Source: Diatrype stigma
Lineage: Eukaryota > Ascomycota > Sordariomycetes > Xylariales > Diatrypaceae
Reading direction: 5' to 3'
NCBI GenBank assembly: GCA_022225965.2
Contig: JAKJXP020000001.1
Location: 1,240,001-1,304,000 of the forward strand
Length of the DNA stretch: 64,000 bases
Made by a program: the position numbers and the translations under genes
Shown here: positions 1-13,265 of the stretch, in pieces
Position numbering within the stretch: position 1 is the stretch's first letter
Layout of the letters: each line of letters begins with the position of its first letter
The notes under the pieces: generated by a model
Seen by the model: only the letters and a program-made list of their open reading frames with translations
Told to the model about the DNA's origin: nothing
Database searches by the model: none

Positions 1-2155
1 ATTATACAAAGGCCAGCATGGTACTGCGTACGGAGGTGTGCTCGTGTGCTCGTGTGCTCGTATGTAGGGGCGGACTGAGGAACTATGAGGGACTGCCTCG
101 TATGTACTTAAGTATGTATAATGTGTGAGGGTATCGGTCCTTGTTTCGAAAAGAGAAGACCATTGACAGGGGTTAAGGCAATACAGGGCGCAATACAAGG
201 GCGCAATGCAATACAAGGCACAATGCAGCAGACAAAGAGGGTATTGGTATTGTAGTTGTAGTTGATATGTCAGCGGCCCGCTCATCCATCTACGGGTTGT
301 ACGGGCTCTCTGGAAGGATTTGGTTAGAAACTGGGCGTTGGCCGTTGGTCGCAAGTGTTGTAATATAAGGTAAGCTCACTCAATTGCAGTCAGATTACGA
401 AGTAATAGTCACCCGTACCGCGACGAGAGAAAAAAGAGCTGGCCTGGAAGGCTTATTTTAGTGAACTAGAGTTGAGCAGCGGCTTATGGGCGTCGATCCG
501 TGTTAGTTATACGCGCAAGCGCTCTGGCGCTCTGGCGCCATGGCGCCCGGACACCCTGAAGGCGTGTCGCTGTGCGGGTTTGACGAAACGGCTTAATTAT
601 CGATGTCCTCAGCGTGCTGCCAAGTCTGGCCTAGTTCATCGTTAGGAGGCGTTAGAGCAGTCTAGAGGCGCTGATGCGTTCGGGATGAACCGTGTCGGCT
701 TTCTGCCAAATCCACTGTGCGGAATCGTCGGATTTCGTAGGTCCAGAGTCCAGACCGAGACACTTCGGGATTATAGATGGAACTACTGAAGGATTGGGTG
801 GGTGTCCGCGCATCGTCATTGGCTGGATTCACGTGTGGCTCATAACTGTATGTGTATGTATGTGTGGCACATGGCCATTGTACGAAGTACATACCCAGAT
901 AGTCTAATGACCACCGAGCTTACAAGGTGCGAAGTAAGCATTTTTCCAACAATCCCGGCAAAATGGCAATGACCTTATCGAGAACATCCCATATTGATCA
1001 GATACCAAGGCCGATGCTGCGTATAGAGACGTTACATGGACGGAATTAACTTGATACGTCCAGCATAAGCGACAACATACCTACGCAACAGCATACGTGT
1101 GGGTTACAGCCATTCCAAAAGGGGCAATTCATACTCATGTTCCGAAGACCTCTGCTTCGCTCAAGTACTTATATAGCCATGAGTTGTAACTTCGCTACCT
1201 ACCTAGAAGGCTTATTATCTACCATAGGTAGTTTCTTGGAGATGGCATTAAGAGCCAATGTCCTCCACTGCCAATTATGTCAAATGACAAATCGAGCCAA
1301 TGTCAGCGGGAATGATGAGATACCATAGGCATCAAAGGATGGATGAAATGATAGAACAACTAAAGCATCAAGATACGACGGGAGAAGGAAGAAGGCAATA
1401 AGCAGTAAACATGAAAAAAGTGTTGAAGTCTACACTGATATACAGACTCAGGAAGACGTCTAGTACAGATGGCACCGATAATCTATGCTGATATCACTGT
1501 TACTTAGTTGTGATTACAATCTCTGGTTACCAATCATATATGTTTATATGCCAAGGAGTCAAACATCTTAGTAAACTGCCGAGCAGTACCTATCTAGTTC
1601 CATTTGCAGGCGAGCTCACACCTTCATATTCAACTCACAAACTCCCTCGATCTTCACATCCTCAACGAGAGACCGCACACCTCTGGCTAGAACATCGTGT
1701 ACACAGTGCGCTGGTGCTCATACTATCTCCTGGGGGTTTCCAATGTCAGATGATCCGGAGTTCCTGAGTGATGAGCGAGCCCAGAACGTCACACTCCAAT
1801 GAACACCTTTTGTCACCCTTATTTCTTCTTGTTGGCCTCGCTTACTTTGAACGAGGTAGTCAGCATACCACTGGGACATATCAGCGATAACATCTGTCAA
1901 TAGAACCGCGTGTCATTGAGTCAGGCAAAATGATATTGTAGCTTGTGCTTGTAACTCCCCATATGGCAGTAAATACATAGGACGGTTGAAAGATATACCA
2001 ACACTTTCAAAGCCCGCACAACACGCCCGGCCATGCTGTATCCATCTTTCTACATCTCCCAAGTCCCAATGGCCAGACCAATGTGACCTCATCTCACCCC
2101 CGAACACCATACCCATCATCACCGCCGCCACATCCAAGTCGTATGCGTTTAGCGC
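1..2155. other. Gene-free region with short repeats
   Basis: No convincing coding region: open frames are short, lack family resemblance and are not joined by splice signals. Simple repeats include three copies of TGTGCTCG at 37-60 and a cluster of GCAATACA/GCAATGCA words at about 178-226. Part of the right end is probably the 3' flank of noxB. Confidence 0.6.
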
Positions 2156-4079
2156 TCAGAAATGCTCCTTCCAGAAGCGGAAGTGCACATCCCGGGACGT
2201 GGCTGCCTTGGCCGCCTTCTGAATATCACGAGCTGTGTGGATCGTTAGCGATGTCTTTCGAAAAGAAAAGAATACGGCATAAATGAGCGTCATCATGAGC
2301 AAAACTTACCTGCGGCAGAAGGACCGCAGAAGTACACACCGACGGTGGTCTTCATGCTGCCCTCGAGGCCGTTGATGTAGGTGCGGTCGAGGATGCCGTC
2401 GCGCATGGCCTCGAACATGCGCTGGAAGTTGGGGCGGCCGAAGTTGGTGCGGGCCTTGAGCTCGGTCAGGGGGTCGTGGTCGGCGCCCACGCTGTTGAGG
2501 ACGATGTTCTGCTGGGTGTCCATGTCGAGCTTCTGGGTGAGGTAGGTGTGGATCTTGAGGAACTCGACGCCGTTGGAGCCCGGGATGCGGGCCGCCTCGG
2601 TGGACTGCGACTCGAGCGACGACAGCAGCGTCTGGAACCACTCGAACGAGCCCGTGTCCTTGCACACCCAGATGAACTCCACCCGCCGCAGCCGACGCGG
2701 CGGGTTCGGGCTGTTGCGCAGGTGCCAGATGTTCTTCAGGATCGACGCCCACGGCGTCACGCCGATGCCCGTCCCGATCAGGATCGCGATCTCGTTCTCG
2801 AACACGTCCTCCGCTGGCGCACCGTAGGGGCCGTCGATCCGCAGCGTCGGCATCTGCTGCCCGTTCTGCAGGGCCACCTCGTACATGCCCATCGGGTCGA
2901 CGCCGTCGTACAGCTTGGACTGCGCGGCACCGGCACCCACCGCGTCACCGAGAGCCCGGGTGAAATCACCGACCTGTCGGACGTGGACCGAGACGTAGGG
3001 GTCGTAAGGGCACGAGGTGATGGTGAATGGATGCCATTGGTACCCGGAGATCGATGGCACTTGGAGGAACAGCCACTGGCCCGCCTTGTACTTGAAAGAC
3101 GGCTTGTTGAATTGGATCTCCACCACATCTGGTACTTGCGTTAGTAGCCTTCATATACGACAGTTCGACGAGCAGGTTCTTACCATAGGGATGGCGAACT
3201 ACACGAGTGATCGTCGTATCGCGTGCAGCACGAATTTCTCGGTACAATCGTTCGAACATATACAAGCCACCGGCCCACAACTCCCATCGCCAGCCCTGAT
3301 AACCGATGCAATGTGTCCAGAAGTCGTTGCCGGCGAACGGAGAGACGGGTAGGGCGCTATCACGCACGAAACATCCGACGGCGTGGGTGTACAAGCCGAG
3401 GAAAAACGGAATAAAGAGATGGTGCGTGTACCAGAAGGTTTCGAAGGACTGTTGTCGAATACGGTGGTGGGCGGTCGTGTACATGAGCAACATGCAAAGG
3501 AGCATAACATGTCCGGTTATACCTCCAGCCTGTGTGTAGTGGATTTGGATTGCCGTCGCTGGCCGAATTTGTGTCCTCTCCACATTGTAGAAGCTGGGCT
3601 AGGTTAGTAAAAGAACTGAGCAGGATAGAAAGTGAGCTATTCGAAACCTACTTGATGTAATGCGAGGTGACATGGATGATAGTAAATAGCAACATGGCGT
3701 ATGCCACTTGGCGATGAAACCAAAGGTTTTCATCGAGAGGCAGAAACCTGATCTTCGGCCGGATTGCTCTCATGATAGTGCGGCAAACGGGCAGAAGAAT
3801 AAGCGTGCCATCCACCGCAAGCACAAGACCAGCACCTCTCGACATCCATACCGAGAACTGCAATGTGTTCAGCGGTGCTAGCTTTGGGTCTGCATTTTGT
3901 TTAATCCTAAGTCGTCTGTCAGCGCTCTGAGCCACCACAGAATCACGTATAGTCAAGAATGCTCACCAGCCAAAGGCAAAGAGGCCCCAGTGAATCCCCC
4001 AGAACAGGACATGGAAAATGATCTTGCTCCCTGTGAACTGCTTCTTTATTAAGGTCGTAAGAGGCATACCACCCGCCAT
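2156..4079 (-). CDS. noxB: NADPH oxidase NoxB (Nox2-type), superoxide-generating flavocytochrome
   Basis: Membrane flavocytochrome that moves electrons from NADPH through FAD and two hemes to O2. Five exons on the minus strand: 3967-4079, 3652-3906, 3184-3593, 2310-3128, 2156-2232; all introns are GT-AG and the product is 557 aa. A six-helix ferric-reductase domain fills the first half. Paired heme ligands are His102/His116 and His180/His193, the same 14- and 13-residue spacings as in gp91phox. The FAD motif HPFTITS is at 292-298 and the NADPH motif GTGIGVTP at 378-385. The protein ends in RFWKEHF, which with GVDPMGMYEVALQNGQ points to the NoxB rather than the NoxA branch. There are no EF hands. 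Family knowledge: NoxB works with NoxR and the tetraspanin Pls1 in ascospore germination and appressorial penetration. Exon 4 is much richer in GC at third positions than its neighbours. Confidence 0.93.
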
Positions 4080-7000
4080 CTTGCCGGTGATCGAAAAGGC
4101 GTAGAATTTGAAATTAATAGAATGTCGACCTGCGACTGTACCGACGTTGGGGGAGCTGGTCTTTTCACGCTGGCACTGGACTATCTTATACTTCGAGAGC
4201 GAATGAGCGAGTGTGCGATGTCCTGAGGCGAACTTCTGGAATCAAGTGTCCTCTTTCCCTACGTCCCTCCAGATCCACCTGTATATTAATGAATATATTA
4301 CTCAAAAAGCCGCAACCAAGATAGTCGAATCGAAAATAAAAAGAGCGATCTGAACCAGCAGGATACGAAAGGAAGGGTTTGTGGAGTAGTAACGATACTG
4401 GGCTCCGAGTTGTGGGATGTCCTTTCTACAGCCTGACTGCCAAGCAATGAAGCAAGAGGGAAGCAGGACGGTGAATGGAAGCGGACGATGAGATAGTCAT
4501 AAAGCCCCGACAGGCTTCGGCTCAGCAGGGGTATATGGCAAGATCCGGTATTCACACCAGAGGCCTGTCGACCCGAATAAGCTAAGGAGGCTAGGGCAGA
4601 TCCAGATCCGCTTTCTGATAGGGGACGAAGGCACTTTCAATCGTTCGGATGTCAGTTGTCCATGAGACCTCCCTAGGTATTTGTTTGCGGGGGTATCAGG
4701 GGTGCTGGTTTTGGATTGTCAGTTCTTCACAGCTTCCCGCAGTGTTGCAGGCGTTGCGCGGTTGACGTTCAGAGGAAAGGCTCAGTTGGGATAAGCGCTG
4801 TGCTGCAATGGCTGGGATTCTAGGTTGTTCATGAGCGTGAGAGCCTGAACTATGTAGAGGCTACCTAGGTACGATCGCGTTTACTCTCTTAGTGAACATC
4901 AATTCGAGCAGGATCTTTCGATCGAGTAAACTTTCGAGTATCAGACGGATCAACGACGGATCATCGACGGATAAGCAGTTTCGCAAATTCTAGACGAGGC
5001 ACCCAGACTCTCCAGGGTTGGTGAGATCGAAGTCTCTTTCTCTAACTAGGCGGTTGAAGACTGAGGGAGGGAGGTGCTATGATACTGTAGTGGAGTTGAG
5101 ACGACCCGTGTTTGAGGGCGCTGGGTCGGTTTCAACCCACAAGACCCCTGAGCTCTTTGCCGGATGCACTGACTCTGTATGTACCGATCGCTCGTTAGGT
5201 AATTGTTGGGTGGGGACCTCGATGAGGTGACAGTTGACAGGCAGTCAATCTAATTAATTCAGAGAACTGGAACCCAAACCCTGAATTCACGCAATTGGAA
5301 ATGCAACGTTGGTGGGTGGGCAGATGAAGAGAAATGGGAAAAGAAGAAGAAGAATGCAAGGACATCTCGAATGAATATACACGATCTCCTACATACAGAC
5401 ATAGATCGAGGAAGCTGGGAAGATGTGACAGGCCCCCAAAGTAGCCAATCGTTGGGCAATTGATACAATCTTGAGCCACCATGCCAACTCCCTAAGCTAT
5501 ACGGGCGGCTGTTGAGCAGCGCGGATTCGCCAGTCGTCAATCGCGGGCTCTTGCATGCAGCCAATGGGGTTTCACGACATCTTAGCCTCTTCAAGTGTCC
5601 GGGTCTCCGCAGCAGCACCAGCAGCACCAGCAGCCGCCAACCTGCCAAGAGACGAGAGCGGGTGGGCTAAAGATAACTAGACCTAAACCCGTTGCAGAGA
5701 TGTCACCACAGCAAGTCCCTGCCCACTCACCAAGTTGCTGTCGACCAGGGTCCTCTGCAGTTCCTCATCTGGTGAACCCCCTGCCTTGCCACGAGGGTAC
5801 CTTGGGCTGCACTTGGCCATGGCCCCATGGCGTGCAGAACGAAATGCCAGCCCGGAGATGGTAACTTGGTAACATAATATACCCCTGACTAAAACCAGGA
5901 GGCTCTTCCCTGTCCGCACCGAATGCTTGCCGGGACCCGACATTCCACCAAGGGACAGGATACCTAGGTACCAACATGATGACATTTGATGGCTTTGATA
6001 GGCAAGGCAACGCAAGACTGGCGTCAATGTGAATGTTTCGATCTCCGATTGCGACCCCCCATTTTAGAGTCCCCAACCAGATGATCTGAGAGAAACAAAG
6101 AAAAATCGTACGATTCCAAGATCAGGGTACTCTCTAGATGCCTATATGTGATCTGGTTAGAGTAGACGGAGTGATAGATATATAAGTTGCCGGCTCGATC
6201 ATGCAGAATCATTCAACAATCGTTCGACTCTCTTCCCCCAGGCTGCGATTTCAGCCTTGGCTTTTTGACTCCCCTGCTGAGAGACTGGAGCATAAGGCAA
6301 TGAATGCCTATATCACGGCAAGTCTGTCATCCGCGGTCCTGAAGGCATTTCAGCCTGACCCTACCAAGGAAACGTGGCAATGCGCGCGAACTCACTTGCT
6401 GTTGAGAGGACTCCTTGATTAACTAGTACTTCGTGCTCCGATTAACGCTACGAGTCTTTCGACCCCTTCCTATATCCAGCAAAAAGGTTCGGTCAATGAC
6501 GTCTGACTAAACAGAGACGGGCTTCCCGCAGAACCTCTTCCGAAGCGCCACAGTGTTAGACGATTGCCTTGATGCTAAGTAATGTTCAGTCCATTCCAAA
6601 CGCACTCTGGTGTAGTTATGACGTTCATTACAAGATACTGCTATTTGGTCATCCAGTGATGCTTCAGTAGGCGGCTTGATCGTCCTCTGATTATCGGGTA
6701 TGTCGTTAATAAGAAACGACCAGTGAGAGACACATCTCCAACCTGCCGTGTTTCGTGACCGTAGTGCGACGCGGATGAGATCTGGCGCGAGGCAGCAGGG
6801 GCTCGGTAAAACCATTATTATTGACAAGGGTTGTAATAGGCCTGGGTTCCTGAGCGGGTAAGGCTTAGCTAATCAGCTCAGGTTGTGGTCTTTCCAGTCG
6901 AATCGTATCATTATCGTCGTTGATAATGATTCGAATCCGCTCTTGGACACCACTCGGATACTGGGGGTATGGAGCTCTTTAAGTAGCCATTCATCATATC

Positions 7001-8849
7001 TTCATTCTCGACGATTCTATCCTGATTCCACAACCAACAATAGGGCGTATCTACCACACTTGAACGACGAATAATGCACACTCAACACACTACATGAGCA
7101 AACAGCTTTTAGGACGAGTGCCTTCATGGCCCCCATCAATATAGGTCTATGATATGCTCCATGGACACCTTGACAAACCAGATGTCCGAAGTGCATGTCT
7201 TTAGGCCCGCACTGGCCCCCCTCGTACGAAAGCTTAACACGGCAAGTCGGGCACTCATGTCATCGTTATGTTGCGAATCGGATTTTCGCATCTCAACCGG
7301 GAGTGAGATGTGCTTAAACAGACCAGTTGTATGCGGCTTGGCTGCATTGCATGCGGGAAGCATCATGTGCTTCTAACTTCTCATGACGGCAAATCCCCGA
7401 ATGAGTCGATCTCATCGCGGAGTGTTTGGCTATGTTGCCATACCTATTACATATTGCCATATTGCTTTAGGTACTGCGGTTGGTCGTTTGCAGTTATATC
7501 AGGCATGCTTACCTTTCTCTACTAAGTTCCTAAGAGATTATTCTCTGCACCTACGCTGTTGGGGCCTTGGTTGCGATAAGATAAAGCACACAGCTTGTCA
7601 AGTAAAAGGATCTTGCAGTGCTAGACTCTGGAGAGGAGCAGAGAGTTGTTTGGCTATCGAGTCGATTTATTTGCTGATGGAGGTCCAGAGCTGTTTGGGC
7701 CACATGTTGACAATCACCAATGTTTGATGCCGAGAACCATACTCGAGTATTGCTTCCAGGTGATTGTAGCGAGCAGGTCGTTGCAACAGGACATCACCAC
7801 TCGTTGGGTTCTATTCAAATTTCACATTTATGCAGTAGCCATTGCATGGACTGGCTGTTGTGAATGGTTGCCTATTGGTGCAGTGAGTCCATCATATAAG
7901 CAACGCGTACCCCCGACTGCCCCAGACTGCCCCAGTGTTAGCTGGCAATAGTTGGACCGGATAGTTAGGCGGCTGAATGGATCCTATGGTCTTATCCAGT
8001 TTGATTGCGAGAAAGCCCGATCATCGTGATACAGTTGGCCAATGTAAGCATTGCATTTGGTGTATTATGGCGTTGCGTCGTGTCTACCCATTTGCTTATA
8101 CCCATTTGCTTAAGCAGCTTGACGGCTTGATTGGGTGAAGGTGTAAGATGGCGAATAATAGGTGCACATGTGTAATAAACCAAAGGATTTCGTTGTTATT
8201 ACCGACATCCGATGTTGGTTATGCGGACTTCTGGAAGAGGTTTGGCATATGCGACTTGGGTTCCAAGGTTGGCATTTGACATTTCAATGGTTTTAATGGT
8301 GCCCCACTACGTTGCGTGGCTTATGACTCGTCCCATTGGCATGGCAAGCGTGGCGGCCAGTTGATTAGAATCAGGCAGACATTCTACATTGCTGAATACA
8401 TATCGGTAATGACAATAGCGGGTTACAGCTTGCGGGTTACAGCTTGGGAGACTTTCGGCCTCGTTGCTTGCTGCCTCGCAGGGCTGGCAGGGCTACGAAG
8501 CGCTATCTAGGTGCCTAATGGATTCCTTCTGGCATTTCGTCGCATTACGTATGCAGGTTGTATGTAGCAGGCGGGCTGGCGGCTGGCGGCTGGCGGTAGT
8601 ATGTGGCTGTATGTAGCCATGTGGTAACTAAGTCAAGCTGGGTTGCGTGCGTTCAAGGTTGCGTAGTGTTCGAGGCTGTGCGGGCGGCTAGCGCTATTTC
8701 AACCAACAAAACCCCTGTCTTGGCTTTGGTTCAGCGGGACACATGAGCGGCACCTGGGATTACCTAACCTGCTAATACCACCTAATGCCTAATGGTATGT
8801 AGGTAGCACCAGGGCAGACCAGTGGCCGTTAGATTACGCTGTCTGGCTA
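4080..8849. other. Long gene-free region upstream of noxB
   Basis: About 4.8 kb with no supportable gene. The longest open frames are about 115 codons, lack recognisable domains and show no coding-type composition. The first part must hold the noxB promoter. Small repeats: GCTGGCG three times at 8575-8595, a 14-bp direct repeat (GCGGGTTACAGCTT) around 8419-8447, a CCCATTTGCTTA direct repeat near 8090-8115, and a short AT-rich hairpin at about 6898-6935. Confidence 0.6.
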
Positions 8850-9158
8850 ACGTTTTCCACCCCCTTTCGGGACACACTAGGATCTGGGACGCCCCCATTT
8901 CTTATATAGTAATACCAACTTTAAAAATTCATAACTTCACCGACACTGCTCGGAAATACATGCAACTTCATATATGACTTAATTACATAAAGCTTTATGT
9001 AAGGAAAATTTCACAAAATTTAATTCGAAGATTTAAGGCAGAAAAGGGCTATATATGGTTATGGTAATATCGGTTATGTCGATATATCCTTTTATCCCTC
9101 ATATGAGAAATGGGGCCGTCCCAGATCCTAGTGTGTCCCGGAAGGGGGTGGAAAACGT
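8850..9158. mobile_element. MITE-like non-autonomous DNA transposon with 53-bp TIRs
   Basis: Terminal inverted repeats of 53 bp at 8850-8902 and 9106-9158 match at 51 of 53 positions by hand alignment. The outer ends read ACGTTTTCCAC... and ...GTGGAAAACGT. TA dinucleotides flank it (8848-8849 and 9159-9160), as expected for a Tc1/mariner-type target duplication. The interior of about 200 bp is AT-rich with no open frame, so the element is non-autonomous. It lies about 300 bp upstream of the myosin start codon, within the likely promoter or 5' leader region. Family assignment rests only on TIR length, TA target and size. Confidence 0.85.
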
Positions 9159-9463
9159 TATGCGTTAATAGCGACTTCGAGGTTCCCATCTGCCATCATC
9201 ATCACCGTCAAATCAACCTAACGCAGGCAGTAACTTGTCTGTTATTACCCAAAGAACAAACCACCAAACCACCAAGCCGCCTCTCGCAGCAGCCCTCGAC
9301 ACCCTCGTTACTCTATTGTTTTACTGCATTCCTGCCGTAGTCTCCTATCGCTTGTTTGACCGCCGACATTATTATAATTATTGTTCCTTTAGCCATTCCA
9401 TTCAACGAAACGGCCACCCTCCTCTTTTATCTCTGAACCGACGGCGTTTCATGTGCGCCCAAT

Positions 9464-12400
9464 ATGGTGAGAAAGCGTCCACGACCTCCCCGCACTCTGT
9501 TTTTGCGGGCTTCTTGAACAGACCAGGCAATTTAACTATTTCTTATTCACTGTAGGGTATTAGTAGGCGCCCAAAGGATAAAGCGGGAAATGCTCGCGCT
9601 GGTGGTGCAGGGGCGGGTGCTGGAGGCGCCAGGCCCCAGAAAGCCACTTTCGAAACGACCAAGAAGAAAGAAATCGGTGTTTCCGACCTGACTTTGTTGA
9701 GTAAGGTGTCCAACGAAGCCATCAACGAGAACTTGAAGAAGCGATTCGAGGGCCGCGAAATCTACACCTATATCGGCCATGTCCTGGTTTCCGTCAACCC
9801 GTTCCGAGACCTCGGCATCTACACCGACCAGGTTCTCGAATCCTATAAAGGCAAGAATCGTCTCGAAATGCCGCCCCATGTCTTCGCGATCGCCGAGTCG
9901 TCGTATTATAACATGAAGGCCTACCGGGACAACCAGTGTGTTATCATCTCCGGCGAGTCGGGAGCAGGCAAGACGGAGGCTGCCAAGAGGATAATGCAGT
10001 ATATCGCCAACGTGTCGGGCGGAGAGAGTGGGGAGATTCAGCAGATAAAGGACATGGTGCTGGCCACCAATCCACTCCTTGAGTCCTTCGGAAATGCCAA
10101 AACCCTAAGAAATAACAACTCGTCGCGGTTCGGCAAGTATCTGCAGATACACTTCAACGCGAATGGAGAGCCGGTCGGAGCAGACATCACCAACTATCTT
10201 CTGGAGAAGACGAGAGTTGTTGGTCAGATCACTAACGAACGAAGCTTCCATATCTTCTACCAGTTCGCCAAAGGTGCCTCCGAGAACTATAGGACCATGT
10301 TCGGAATACAGAAACCGGAGACCTATGCCTATCTTAGCCGGTCGAAATGTTTCGATGTCGATGGGATGGACGACCTGGCTGAGTTTCAGGACACGCTGCA
10401 AGCAATGAAGGTTATTGGTCTCTCCCAAGCTGAGCAAGATGACGTGTTCCGCATGCTGGCCGCCATCTTGTGGTGTGGCAATATCCACTTCGTCGAAGGC
10501 GACGATGGCTATGCTGCGGTGGCTGATCAGTCCGTTGTAGACTTCTTGGCATATCTGCTGGAGGTCACACCCGAGGCCCTCATCAAGGCTATCACCATCC
10601 GTATCCTGACTCCAAGGAGCGGCGAGGTGATCGAGTCATTTACCAACCAGGCTCAAGCCTCTGCGACTCGTGATGCGTTGTCGATGGCCATCTACTATAA
10701 TCTTTTTGACTGGATAGTGGGGCGGATCAACCAGTCGTTACAGTCCCGACAAGCTACCACGAACAATATTGGTATCCTGGATATCTACGGCTTCGAAATC
10801 TTCGAGAAGAACAGCTTTGAGCAGCTGTGCATCAATTATGTGAACGAGAAGTTGCAGCAGATCTTCATCCAGCTTACCCTCAAGGCCGAACAGGAGGAAT
10901 ATGCTCGGGAACAGATCCAGTGGACCCCTATCAAATACTTCGACAACAAGATCGTGTGTGATTTGATCGAACAGATCAGGCCTGTCGGCATATTCTCAGC
11001 ACTGAAAGATGCCACCAAGACGGCTCATGCAGACCCGGCAGCTTGTGATCGTACTTTCATGCAGAGTATAAGTGGCATGTCGAACAATCACCTAACCCCA
11101 CGACAAGGTAGCTTCATCATCAAGCATTATGCTGGAGACGTGAGCTACACAGTTGATGGGATCACAGACAAAAACAAGGATCAGCTGCTCAAGGGTGTCC
11201 AAAATCTGTTCCAACAGAGTCAGAACAAGTTTGTCCATACTTTATTCCCGAAGGGTGTAGACCAAGACAATCGGAAGCAACCACCAACAGCAGGCGATAA
11301 TATAAGAACGTCGGCCAACGCTCTAGTGGATACCTTGATGAAGTGTCAACCATCCTATATCCGAACTATCAAGCCGAACGAGAACAAATCGCCCACAGAA
11401 TATAATGTGCCAAATGTACTTCACCAGATCAAATATCTTGGTTTGCAAGAGAACGTCAGGATCCGTCGTGCTGGATTTGCGTACCGTCAAACATTCGAGA
11501 AATTTGTCGAGCGGTTCTTCTTGCTTTCGCCCGATACGTCCTATGCGGGCGAGTATACCTGGCAGGGTACGGAAGAGGCTGCCGTGAAACAAATTCTGAA
11601 GGATACCAGCATTCCTAAAGAAGAGTGGCAGCTGGGCACTACAAAGGCATTCATCAAGTCACCAGAGACTTTGTTTGCTTTGGAGACCATGCGAGACCGT
11701 TATTGGCACAACATGGCTACCCGAATCCAGAGGATGTGGAGAGCTTACCTTGCGTATCGTGCTGAATCCGCAACAAGGATACAACGGTTTTGGCGAAAGA
11801 AACGAACCGGTGCCGAGTACTTACAATTACGAGACCAAGGCCACAAAGTCCTACAGGGCCGGAAGGAGAGGCGGCGTTACAGCTTGTTGGGGTCACGGCG
11901 TTTCCTGGGAGATTACCTTGGTGTCAATGCCAGCACTGGTCCTGGGTCCCATATCCGCAATGCTATGCAACTGTCCAGTAATGAGGCCGTTATTTTCTCC
12001 AGTCGTGGCGAGGTTCTAGAAGCCAAATTCGGCCGTTCCAGTAAACCTAGCCCGCGGGTTATCGTCGTCACCAACAGCAAGTTCTATGTCGTGGCTCAGG
12101 CATTGGTCAACGGCCAGGTCCAGATAGTAGTGGAGCGAGGAGTGCCTCTAGGAGCTATCAAGTTCGTTGGAACGTCAACATGCAGAGATGACTGGTTTTC
12201 GTTGGGGATTGGATCACCACAGGAGGCGGACCCGCTACTGAACTGTGTCCTGAAAACAGAGCTCTTCACGCAGATGCAACGGGCCATGCCGGGGACCTTC
12301 AGCCTGAAGATTGGCGAGTCGATCGAGTACGCCAAGAAACCTGGCAAGATGCAGCTCGTCAAGGTCCTGAAGGATTCCCCTCACCCGGTTGATTTTTACA

Positions 12401-13265
12401 AGAGTGGCGCCGTTCATACGCAGCCAGGGGAGCCGCCTAGTTCAGTTTCTCACCCCACACCGAAGGGCAAACCCGTACCTCCACGACCTATCACCCGTGG
12501 CAAACTTATCAAGCCTGGTGGCCCCAACGGGCGACCATCGCGAGCCCAGAATGCCCGGCCCACGAATAGTAACACTGCTAAGCGAGGGCCCGCGATTGGT
12601 CAAACTCCTAGGCCAACCCCTGCACCGGCTGCTGCTGCTGCTGCTACGAGTCAACTCCCAAGTCACACCCGCAACCAAAGCTCAACGTCATCCGTGCGTG
12701 CGCCGCCACCTCCGCCGCCACCACCAGCGGCACCCAGAGGGGGCATCACTGCCAAGGTTCTTTATGATTTTGCCGGGCAGAGAGAAAACGAGTTGACGGT
12801 AAAAGCTGGCGAGATCATTGATATTGTGCAAAAAGAGAACAACGGTAAGAACTGCTTTTTCGGATCACAGTATTTTCCCGATAAGATGCTAATCTCATTA
12901 TAGGCTGGTGGCTAGCAAAGAATGCGAAGGCGCAGGCTTGGGTGCCAGCCGCCTATGTGGAAGAGCAGGCACCGGCCCCTGCACCGGCGCCAGCGCCGGC
13001 ACCGCGAGCACCGCCTCCGGCCCCGAGCCAGAACGGTGTCCGAAACAAACCGACGCCACCCCAGCCGCCCGCGAAGCGGCCTGTCGCCGCCAAAAAGCCC
13101 GCGGCTCTGCAACCTAGGGATTCCGGTATGAGCCTGAACACGAACGGTAGTGAGAGCAGCCGAAGCAACACGCCCACTCCCGGCCTCGCGGGCTCCCTTG
13201 CCGATGCCCTAAAGGCGAGACAACACGCAATGTCGTCGAAGAGAGAAGATGAAGATGATTGGTAG
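9464..13265 (+). CDS. myoA: Class I myosin (MyoA/Myo1/Myo5 type)
   Basis: Actin motor for endocytosis and polarised hyphal growth. Exons: 9464-9466 (the ATG alone), 9556-12844, 12904-13265; introns are GT-AG; 1217 aa. The frame before exon 2 is closed by a TAG inside the 3' splice site, so the start must come from an upstream exon, and ATG followed directly by GTGAG fits. Order: motor head with P-loop GESGAGKT at 134-141; two IQ motifs at about 723-755; basic TH1 membrane-binding domain at about 770-960; Pro-rich linker ending in a run of nine prolines near 1050; SH3 at about 1067-1118, interrupted by the last intron; Pro/Ala-rich tail ending EDEDDW, the acidic tip that activates Arp2/3 in this family. 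It converges on pfa4. The MITE-like element lies just upstream. Confidence 0.95.

Noticed and set aside
6898..6960. tRNA-like B box (GATTCGAATCC)
   Set aside because: No matching A box or cloverleaf upstream; the motif is part of a small AT-rich hairpin.
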